DNA of 50,174 bases from an uncultured Muriicola sp. (lineage in GTDB: Bacteria; Bacteroidota; Bacteroidia; Flavobacteriales; Flavobacteriaceae), in NCBI RefSeq assembly GCF_947258935.1, contig NZ_CAMYKH010000021.1:1-50174 (forward strand), given 5' to 3'. Position numbers and translations under genes: made by a program. The notes under the pieces are model-generated. The model was not told where the DNA came from. It made no database searches and saw only the letters and a program-made list of their open reading frames with translations. Shown piece after piece: positions 43,687 through 50,174 of this stretch; the stretch's first letter is position 1, and each line of letters starts with the position of its first letter.

Positions 43687-45507
43687 ATGTCTGCTACAGC
43701 ACATGCACACGTTGATGATCATGCAGATGATCATGGACATCATCACAAAGAAACCTTTGTTACCAAATACATATTTAGTCAGGATCATAAAATGATCTCT
43801 AAACAGTATCTGATAACAGGTTTGATCATGGGGATCATAGGAATTGCCATGTCCTTATTATTCAGAATGCAACTGGCCTGGCCGGGAGAATCCTTCCCGA
43901 TCTTTGAAACTCTTCTAGGAAGATGGGCGCCAGATGGCGTAATGGATGCCAATATGTACCTGGCTTTGGTTACCATTCACGGGACCATCATGGTATTCTT
44001 TGTTCTTACTGCAGGCTTAAGTGGTACTTTTAGTAACCTCCTTATTCCGTTACAGATAGGTGCTCGCGATATGGCTTCAGGATTCCTGAACATGCTTTCA
44101 TATTGGATGTTCTTTATATCTAGTGTGATTATGTTGATCTCTTTATTTGTAGAGGCAGGTCCGGCAGCAGCAGGTTGGACCATTTATCCACCCTTAAGTG
44201 CACTACCCATGGCTCAACCAGGATCTGGTATGGGAATGACGCTTTGGCTGGTCTCAATGGCTATTTTCATTGCATCTTCATTACTAGGTTCCCTGAATTA
44301 TATTGTTACCGTGATCAATCTTAGGACCAAAGGGATGTCTATGACCAGACTACCACTAACAATCTGGGCCTTCTTTGTAACTGCAATTATTGGGGTGGTT
44401 TCTTTCCCCGTATTATTATCTGCAGCATTACTACTTATTATGGACAGAAGTTTTGGTACTTCATTTTTCTTATCGGATATTTTTATCCAGGGAGAAGTAC
44501 TTCACTATCAGGGCGGGTCTCCTGTACTATACGAACACTTGTTTTGGTTCCTGGGTCACCCTGAAGTATATATCGTATTATTGCCGGCACTGGGAATTAC
44601 ATCTGAAGTGATGTCTACAAATGCCAGAAAACCTATTTTCGGATACAGAGCAATGGTAGCTTCTATCTTGGCTATTGCCTTTTTGTCTACTATTGTATGG
44701 GGGCACCATATGTTTATCTCCGGGATGAATCCATTTCTGGGATCTGTCTTCACCTTTACAACCTTATTGATAGCCATCCCGTCTGCGGTGAAAGCCTTCA
44801 ATTACATTACGACACTTTGGAAGGGGAATCTACAGCTAAACCCCGCCATGCTATTTTCTATTGGCCTGGTCTCTACCTTTATTACAGGAGGTTTAACCGG
44901 GATCATATTAGGGGATAGTACCTTAGATATTAATGTACACGATACGTATTTTGTGGTAGCACACTTCCATTTGGTAATGGGAATATCGGCACTCTACGGA
45001 CTTTTTGCCGGAGTATACCACTGGTTCCCTAAGATGTTTAAGAGGATGATGAATAAGAACCTTGGGTATGTACATTTCTGGGTAACAGCTATTTGTGCTT
45101 ATGGGGTTTTCTTCCCAATGCACTTTGTTGGGATGGCAGGTGTACCAAGAAGATATTATGAGAACACAGCGTTCCCAATGTTCGATGAATTAACAGATTT
45201 GAATATACTTATAACCATATTTGCTCTGATAGCCGGAGCAGCTCAGCTAGTGTTCCTATACAATTTTGTACATAGTATTTTTTACGGCAAGCCTACAGTT
45301 CAAAATCCATGGAAATCGAATACGCTAGAATGGACAGCACCTATTGAGCATATCCACGGTAACTGGGAAGGAAAAATACCTGAAGTACACCGTTGGGCAT
45401 ATGATTACAGTAAGACACTGCCTAATGGCGACTATGTGATAAAAGACCAGGATTTTGTGCCTCAGGATGTACCTCTGCAAGAGAAAGAAGAGGAGTTACA
45501 TCATTAA
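43687..45507 (+). CDS. coxA: Cytochrome c oxidase subunit I
   Basis: The catalytic haem-copper subunit reduces oxygen to water and pumps protons. The 606-residue protein has about 12 helices and all key sites: a haem a ligand in TIHGTIMVFF (H98), GHPEVY (CuB His linked to Tyr), WGHHMF (CuB His pair), and HDTYFVVAHFHLVMG (haem a3 and haem a ligands). The GHPEVY motif with the cross-linked tyrosine places it in the A-type oxidases. The first 20 residues are His-rich (eight His). It is the last gene of the operon, followed by a terminator at 45530-45567. Subunit III is not in this stretch. Confidence 0.98.
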   Translation: MSATAHAHVDDHADDHGHHHKETFVTKYIFSQDHKMISKQYLITGLIMGIIGIAMSLLFRMQLAWPGESFPIFETLLGRWAPDGVMDANMYLALVTIHGTIMVFFVLTAGLSGTFSNLLIPLQIGARDMASGFLNMLSYWMFFISSVIMLISLFVEAGPAAAGWTIYPPLSALPMAQPGSGMGMTLWLVSMAIFIASSLLGSLNYIVTVINLRTKGMSMTRLPLTIWAFFVTAIIGVVSFPVLLSAALLLIMDRSFGTSFFLSDIFIQGEVLHYQGGSPVLYEHLFWFLGHPEVYIVLLPALGITSEVMSTNARKPIFGYRAMVASILAIAFLSTIVWGHHMFISGMNPFLGSVFTFTTLLIAIPSAVKAFNYITTLWKGNLQLNPAMLFSIGLVSTFITGGLTGIILGDSTLDINVHDTYFVVAHFHLVMGISALYGLFAGVYHWFPKMFKRMMNKNLGYVHFWVTAICAYGVFFPMHFVGMAGVPRRYYENTAFPMFDELTDLNILITIFALIAGAAQLVFLYNFVHSIFYGKPTVQNPWKSNTLEWTAPIEHIHGNWEGKIPEVHRWAYDYSKTLPNGDYVIKDQDFVPQDVPLQEKEEELHH

Positions 45508-45529
45508 AGATGCTATCAAGATATTAAAG

Positions 45530-45567
45530 GACCCGTGCTGTTGTTTACACAGTATGGGTCTTTTTTT
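45530..45567 (+). terminator. Terminator after coxA
   Basis: GACCCgTgCTGT (45530-45541) pairs imperfectly with ACAGtAtGGGTC (45549-45560), followed by T7. It closes the act-cox operon, 23 bases after the coxA stop. Confidence 0.75.
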
Positions 45568-45646
45568 ATTGTAAATATCAATAATCTCATCCTTCAATAA
45601 ATTGTAATATCTTTAATCCAACAAATAGTTTAATACCCTAAGTCTC

Positions 45647-46474
45647 ATGAAGATAAAATTGCTACTTTTAATACTTTTGTGCACCACATTGGCCATACAA
45701 GCTCAGCGCAAACCAAAGATCAAAGGAAATCGTACAGTAATAGAAGTAAAGGATGCCTTACCGCCATTTACAAAATTAGAACTTCGGGATGATCTGGATG
45801 TTATCCTTCGCAGATCAACGGAAGAAGCCTATACCGTTACAGCAGATGATAATCTCATTGATGTATTAAAATTTAAGATAGTGGATAGTACCCTGGTGAT
45901 CACTTCTTTTTACCAGATCACCTCAAAAAAGAAATTGGATATAGAAATAGCCTATACACAACTTAATTCTATCATGCTCAGTGATGGAAAACTTACTTCA
46001 ATAGACAAGATCAGTTCGGAAGTATTAAAAATCACTACTTTGGGATCTGCCAAAATTGAGCTGGGTGCAGATGCTGGTCTTGTTAAAATAGACATGCAGG
46101 ATAACAGTTCAGGTACGTTCAATCTTACTGCAGATTCATTATCTGTAATGCTAATGAATAAAGCAGATGCCAGTATCTATTCCAATTCATTCAACAATGC
46201 ACTCTCAATGAAGGACAATACCCGTCTACAAATAGAGGGTACTGCAGATAATTTTGAGATCACTTTAGATGGAGATGCCAATCTCAAAGCAGAAGATCTT
46301 GAGGCCCGGAAAATAACCGCTAGTCTTATGGCATCATCCAACGCCCGTTTTTATATCACTGATACTATAAACCTAAGACAACAAGGCTCTTCTCGTTGTT
46401 ACCTCTACGGAAATCCTGCAATAGAATTAAAGCAATTCACAGACACCGCTGAATTGTTCAAACGAAAGAAATAG
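45647..46474 (+). CDS. DUF2807 (GIN-domain) exported protein
   Basis: The 275-residue protein has a signal peptide (about 1-19, ending IQAQ) and a GIN/DUF2807 domain: FTKLELRDDLDVILRRSTEEAYTVTADDNLID, followed by short repeated beta-strands forming a right-handed parallel beta fold. Proteins of this family are common in Bacteroidota and are usually secreted or at the cell surface; no catalytic activity is known. It has no visible partner gene. The downstream hairpin (46484-46510) serves pckA better than this gene. Confidence 0.82.
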   Translation: MKIKLLLLILLCTTLAIQAQRKPKIKGNRTVIEVKDALPPFTKLELRDDLDVILRRSTEEAYTVTADDNLIDVLKFKIVDSTLVITSFYQITSKKKLDIEIAYTQLNSIMLSDGKLTSIDKISSEVLKITTLGSAKIELGADAGLVKIDMQDNSSGTFNLTADSLSVMLMNKADASIYSNSFNNALSMKDNTRLQIEGTADNFEITLDGDANLKAEDLEARKITASLMASSNARFYITDTINLRQQGSSRCYLYGNPAIELKQFTDTAELFKRKK

Positions 46475-46483
46475 AAAAGAAAA

Positions 46484-46510
46484 ATCCCCTCTTCTATAAG
46501 AAAAGGGGAT
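46484..46510 (-). terminator. Terminator of pckA
   Basis: ATCCCCTcTTCT (46484-46495) pairs with AGAAaAGGGGAT (46499-46510). On the minus strand it is followed by TTTTCTTTTC, so it functions for pckA; the plus direction has no T-run. Confidence 0.7.
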
Positions 46511-46529
46511 ACAACAACAACCAATTCCT

Positions 46530-48131
46530 TTATGATTGTAAGGATAGGGATGCTTTTGGTCCGGCGTCAACGATCTCTTTATTTACGTTGGCCTCAAACT
46601 TTTTAAAATTGGTATTAAAGAGTCCGACCAGTTTTTTCTTCACTTCATCGTATTTGCCTTTATCGTCCCATGTATTTTTAGGGATCAATACTTCGGCTGG
46701 AACTCCCGGACAACTTTGAGGGATCTGAAAACCAAACTCCTCGTCCTTAATAAATGATACCTTATCAAATTCATTGTGATGGATAGCATCTATCATGGCT
46801 CTGGTATACTTCAATTTAATCCTTGAGCCTACTCCATGTGCTCCACCTGTCCAACCGGTATTCACCAACCAGGCTGTGGCCTTGTGATCTTTGATCTTTT
46901 TGGCCAGTAGCTCTGCATATTTGTTGGGGTGCCACATCATAAAAGCCGCTCCAAAACAGGCGCTAAATGTAGCCTGAGGTTCCGTCACTCCCATTTCTGT
47001 ACCGGCCACTTTTGCTGTATAACCTGAGATAAAATGGTAGCTTGCCTGCTCTGGAGTTAGTTTACTCACAGGAGGTAAGACTCCAAAGGCATCACAGGTT
47101 AGGAAAATGATGTTTTCCGGATGTCCTGCAATACATGGCATTTGAACATTATTTATAAACTGAATAGGGTATGAAGCCCTGGTATTCTGTGTGATGGAAG
47201 TATCGGTATAATCTACTGTGCGAGAATCCTTGTCATAGACCACATTCTCCAGCACGGTGCCAAATCTGATAGCATTGAAAATATCGGGCTCATTTTCTGC
47301 TGATAAGTTGATGGCTTTGGCATAACAGCCACCTTCAATATTGAAGGTTCCTTCGTCTGTCCAGCAATGTTCATCATCTCCGATAAGCTTGCGCTTAGGA
47401 TCGGCACTTAAAGTGGTTTTTCCGGTACCCGATAAACCAAATAGAATGGTAACATCACCGGCATCGCCTACATTCGCAGAACAGTGCATGGGGAGTACTT
47501 CTTCCAATGGCATTAAATAGTTCATGATAGAAAAAATACCCTTCTTCATTTCTCCTGCATATTGGGTTCCCAGGATCACAACCTCTTTCTCTTCCAAATT
47601 AAGATCTACACTGGTCTTGGAGGTCATCTCTGAGGTGTATCTGTTGGCAGGGAAACCTCCCCCGTTAAAGATCACATAGTCTGGTTCACCAAATTGGGCC
47701 AATTCTTTTTGAGTGGGCATAATCAGCATATTTTGCATAAACAGGGCATGGTATGCTCTGGTACAAATGATCCTAACTTTTAGCCTGTATTTTGGGTCCC
47801 ATCCGGCATAGGCATCCACAACATACAGTTGGGGTCTGGTGTTGAGGTAATCCAGGGCACGTTCCCGGTTTACCATATAGGTATGCTCATCCAGCCCAAT
47901 ATTTATATTACCCCAGTCTATATTTTTCTCAGAGTCTGGGTGTCTTACTATTCGTTTGTCTTTCGGACTCCTGCCTGTTTTTTCCCCGGAATATACCATC
48001 AGGGCCCCCACATCAGAAATTGCCGTTCCTTTTTCTTGTTGTAATCCCAGCTCGTATAAAACAGGAACACTGCTATTTCTGTAAACTTCTTTTACTTCAA
48101 TTCCGTATTTGTGCAAATCAAATGTTGTCAT
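46530..48131 (-). CDS. pckA: Phosphoenolpyruvate carboxykinase (ATP)
   Basis: PckA converts oxaloacetate and ATP to phosphoenolpyruvate, ADP and CO2, the entry to gluconeogenesis. The 533-residue protein contains the kinase-1a P-loop GLSGTGKT (232-239), HCSANVG (about 216-222) with metal and substrate residues, IGDDEHCWTDEG (metal site) and the RSPKDKRIV segment near residue 54. Length and motifs are normal for the ATP-type enzyme. It is a single gene, divergent from ruvB; a Crp/Fnr-like inverted repeat lies at 48205-48218 upstream. Confidence 0.97.
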   Translation of the reverse strand: MTTFDLHKYGIEVKEVYRNSSVPVLYELGLQQEKGTAISDVGALMVYSGEKTGRSPKDKRIVRHPDSEKNIDWGNINIGLDEHTYMVNRERALDYLNTRPQLYVVDAYAGWDPKYRLKVRIICTRAYHALFMQNMLIMPTQKELAQFGEPDYVIFNGGGFPANRYTSEMTSKTSVDLNLEEKEVVILGTQYAGEMKKGIFSIMNYLMPLEEVLPMHCSANVGDAGDVTILFGLSGTGKTTLSADPKRKLIGDDEHCWTDEGTFNIEGGCYAKAINLSAENEPDIFNAIRFGTVLENVVYDKDSRTVDYTDTSITQNTRASYPIQFINNVQMPCIAGHPENIIFLTCDAFGVLPPVSKLTPEQASYHFISGYTAKVAGTEMGVTEPQATFSACFGAAFMMWHPNKYAELLAKKIKDHKATAWLVNTGWTGGAHGVGSRIKLKYTRAMIDAIHHNEFDKVSFIKDEEFGFQIPQSCPGVPAEVLIPKNTWDDKGKYDEVKKKLVGLFNTNFKKFEANVNKEIVDAGPKASLSLQS

Positions 48132-48204
48132 GGATATTATTTTAATTACAATTTAATTACTTAATTCTAGGATACAAAGAAGCGAATTAATAATCAAAGA
48201 AAAG

Positions 48205-48218
48205 ATGATTTTTATCAT
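48205..48218. promoter_or_regulatory. Crp/Fnr-like inverted repeat between pckA and ruvB
   Basis: ATGAT-TTTT-ATCAT is a perfect 5-4-5 inverted repeat, one base per half from the Fnr consensus TTGAT-N4-ATCAA. It lies about 75 bases upstream of the pckA ATG. No regulator gene is nearby. Confidence 0.35.
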
Positions 48219-48286
48219 AATCAAATATTCTACAGCTTTATGTCATGGATTAAAATTAAGCGGTAATAATCCCTTACGATTTTCAC

Positions 48287-48294
48287 TATCTTTG
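48287..48294 (+). promoter_or_regulatory. Candidate -7 element of ruvB (nearly leaderless mRNA)
   Basis: TATCTTTG matches TAnnTTTG. Because ATG begins at 48300, initiation about 6-7 bases after the element would fall on or next to the start codon. A -33 element is not clear. Confidence 0.45.
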
Positions 48295-48299
48295 AAAGT

Positions 48300-49322
48300 A
48301 TGAATGAACATTTGGACCCAACGGCAGAAAATTTCTCGCAGGAGGAGCTCGACATAGAAAGAGCATTACGGCCCATAACCTTTGACGATTTCACCGGTCA
48401 GGAATCGGTATTGGAAAACCTTAAGATCTTTGTGCAGGCCGCTAATATGCGTAATGAAGCCCTGGATCATACCCTGTTTCACGGACCACCCGGGCTTGGG
48501 AAGACCACCTTGGCACATGTCCTGGCCAATGAGCTGGGTGTTGGGATCAAGGTTACTTCCGGACCCGTGCTCGATAAGCCGGGAGACCTTGCAGGATTAC
48601 TTACAAATCTTGAAGAACGCGATGTACTTTTTATTGATGAGATACACCGCCTGAGTCCTATAGTGGAAGAATACCTCTATTCTGCCATGGAAGATTATAA
48701 GATCGATATTATGATTGAAACCGGACCCAATGCAAGATCTGTACAGATCAACTTAAACCCCTTTACATTAATAGGAGCAACTACCAGGTCCGGATTACTA
48801 ACTGCACCTATGCGCGCCCGTTTCGGAATACAAAGCAGATTACAATACTATAATACAGAACTTTTGTCGACCATAGTGGAGCGCAGCGCAGATATCCTTA
48901 AAGTGCCTATCAGCAATGATGCGGCCATCGAAATTGCAGGGAGAAGCCGGGGAACCCCAAGAATTTGTAATGCATTGCTCAGGCGGATACGCGATTTTGC
49001 ACAGATCAAAGGAAATGGTTCTATTGATATAGATATTTCCCAATACGGCCTCAAAGCACTTCATGTAGATACACATGGTTTGGATGAAATGGACAATAAG
49101 ATATTATTGACCATCATTGACAAGTTCAAAGGCGGTCCGGTTGGGATCTCTACGCTAGCCACCGCTGTATCTGAGAGTTCTGAAACCATTGAGGAAGTCT
49201 ATGAACCTTTCCTTATTCAGCAGGGATTTATCATGAGAACGCCCAGGGGAAGAGAGGTCACGGAATTGGCTTACAAACATTTAGGCAGGATCAAGGGAGA
49301 AAATCAGCCAGGCCTTTTTTAA
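48300..49322 (+). CDS. ruvB: Holliday junction branch migration ATPase RuvB
   Basis: RuvB is the AAA+ motor that, with RuvA, drives branch migration of Holliday junctions. The 340-residue protein has [18 protein letters not shown], Walker [15 protein letters not shown] (about 62-75), Walker [10 protein letters not shown] (about 109-117), the sensor 1 region [11 protein letters not shown] and arginine finger region RARFGI, and a C-terminal winged helix ([10 protein letters not shown]). Length is typical. The next gene begins directly after its stop (TAA then ATG). Confidence 0.98.
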   Translation: MNEHLDPTAENFSQEELDIERALRPITFDDFTGQESVLENLKIFVQAANMRNEALDHTLFHGPPGLGKTTLAHVLANELGVGIKVTSGPVLDKPGDLAGLLTNLEERDVLFIDEIHRLSPIVEEYLYSAMEDYKIDIMIETGPNARSVQINLNPFTLIGATTRSGLLTAPMRARFGIQSRLQYYNTELLSTIVERSADILKVPISNDAAIEIAGRSRGTPRICNALLRRIRDFAQIKGNGSIDIDISQYGLKALHVDTHGLDEMDNKILLTIIDKFKGGPVGISTLATAVSESSETIEEVYEPFLIQQGFIMRTPRGREVTELAYKHLGRIKGENQPGLF

Positions 49323-50174
49323 ATGCGAGAACTAACCACCGTTTCTTATATAGAGGTTTTAAAGAACCGAAAACGAATCCTGGCAAATCCCTTGCCCTTC
49401 CATTCAGAAAATTTTAAAAAATACGGAGATACCTTCCGCGTTAAGGTAGGTCCTTGGCAAAATATAGACTTTACAAGGGATCCTGACATTGTACAAAAGG
49501 TGCTCCAAAAACAGCATAAGAAATTCCAAAAGTCGCCCCTGCAAACCAGAGATCTGGCCAAATATATTGGGTTTGGACTCCTTACTTCAGAAGGAGAGCA
49601 TTGGCGGACCCACAGGCGCATGATACAACCAGCATTTCATAAAAAGAAGCTGGTAGGGTTGTTAGATATCATGGAGCAGGCGATACGGGAAGAACTAAAG
49701 CGCATTAAGCCTAATCAGGATCAGGATGTTTTTCCTTTAATGGGCGATCTGGCCTTTCAGGTAGTGTCAAAAGCCCTTTTTAGTCGTGCTGATATTCAGG
49801 ATAAGATGCATAGACTTCAGCAAATCACAGAGACGAATCAGAAAATGCTGATCCGGGAGATGCGTCAGCCTTATCTGAAGTGGTGGTTTAAACTTAGTGG
49901 AAAAATAAAAAAACATTTAAAGTATTCCGAGGAGAGTCGTGAGTTGCTCAATGGACTAATTGAAGATAGAATCGCCTTGGAAAATGACAAAGATGATTTG
50001 CTGGATATGCTTTTAAAGTCGACCTATGAGGACGGATCTCATATGCCCAGGAGGCAGTTGATAGATGAGGTGCTCATCCTTTTTACAGCAGGGCACGAGA
50101 CTACGGCGAACGCCTTGAGTTTCACTCTTTTTTTATTGGGCAAGTATCCAAAAATTCAGGAAAAAGTATTCCAG
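49323..50174 (+). CDS. Cytochrome P450, N-terminal part (cut by window end)
   Basis: P450s are haem monooxygenases. The visible 284 residues include the C-helix WRTHRRMIQPAFH (haem propionate contact) and the I-helix oxygen-activation motif AGHETTAN at about residue 256, followed by the normal helix. The haem-binding Cys and the ExxR motif lie beyond the window. No N-terminal membrane anchor is seen, so a soluble bacterial P450 is expected. The ATG follows the ruvB TAA directly, so co-transcription and possible coupling are likely. The substrate is unknown. Confidence 0.94.
   Translation, partial: MRELTTVSYIEVLKNRKRILANPLPFHSENFKKYGDTFRVKVGPWQNIDFTRDPDIVQKVLQKQHKKFQKSPLQTRDLAKYIGFGLLTSEGEHWRTHRRMIQPAFHKKKLVGLLDIMEQAIREELKRIKPNQDQDVFPLMGDLAFQVVSKALFSRADIQDKMHRLQQITETNQKMLIREMRQPYLKWWFKLSGKIKKHLKYSEESRELLNGLIEDRIALENDKDDLLDMLLKSTYEDGSHMPRRQLIDEVLILFTAGHETTANALSFTLFLLGKYPKIQEKVFQ

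Overview
The window looks like a chromosomal segment of a member of the Flavobacteriaceae (Bacteroidota), probably marine and aerobic. Four things point there: the alternative complex III operon next to cytochrome oxidase genes; an ExbB, membrane protein, ExbD, ExbD cluster; promoters of the Bacteroidota type (TTTG, about 17-19 bases, TAnnTTTG) instead of E. coli-type boxes; and near absence of Shine-Dalgarno sequences. I cannot name the genus. No insertion sequence, prophage, CRISPR array or antibiotic-resistance island is visible; almost everything is conserved core genome.

Layout. 1-641: the 3' end of a type I asparaginase gene, tRNA-Ser(GGA) and a 343-base non-coding stretch. 642-3693: a TonB/Tol-type energising cluster (ExbB, a four-helix membrane protein, two ExbD) followed by a broken outer-membrane barrel gene. 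3714-9749 (minus): MMPL-type RND exporter, asnS, rpoN and a PAP2-like membrane protein. 9980-11453: a possible 42-residue membrane peptide, and pyrH-frr (minus). 11600-13471: an M61 peptidase lipoprotein. 13533-16670 (minus): rplM-rpsI-rpsB-tsf. 16910-23807: a lipocalin-like lipoprotein, polA, a Tat-exported asparaginase-family enzyme, cutC, a membrane metallophosphoesterase and a thioredoxin-fold protein without its cysteines. 23840-27175 (minus): a large TMEM260-like (DUF2723) glycosyltransferase. 27347-28778: tRNA-Gln(TTG) and a cation/proton antiporter. 28980-33404: rimP-nusA-infB. 33485-33730 (minus): a shortened SPOR-domain gene. 33966-45507: the respiratory operon actA-actB-actC-actD-actE-actF-coxB-coxA. 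45647-50174: a DUF2807 protein, pckA (minus), ruvB and the start of a cytochrome P450.

How the genes work together. Alternative complex III (ActA-F) takes electrons from menaquinol and passes them through its cytochromes to the terminal oxidase (CoxB, CoxA), so quinol oxidation and oxygen reduction are encoded in one transcription unit. The ribosomal block, tsf, frr, pyrH, rimP-nusA-infB and asnS are translation and growth genes. ExbB/ExbD energise the outer membrane.

Most interesting points: (1) the same kind of helix-hairpin-helix tail is attached to ribosomal protein S2 and to the membrane subunit ActC; (2) three otherwise conserved genes (outer-membrane barrel, SPOR protein, actB) appear to have lost internal segments, two with a frame change, so either real decay or consensus errors are present; (3) several candidate regulatory elements sit in leaders: a 14-base palindrome at the act promoter, a terminator-like hairpin ahead of rimP-nusA-infB, a two-part hairpin ahead of rpsB and a Crp/Fnr-like inverted repeat between pckA and ruvB. 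I did not find a clearly new multi-gene system.
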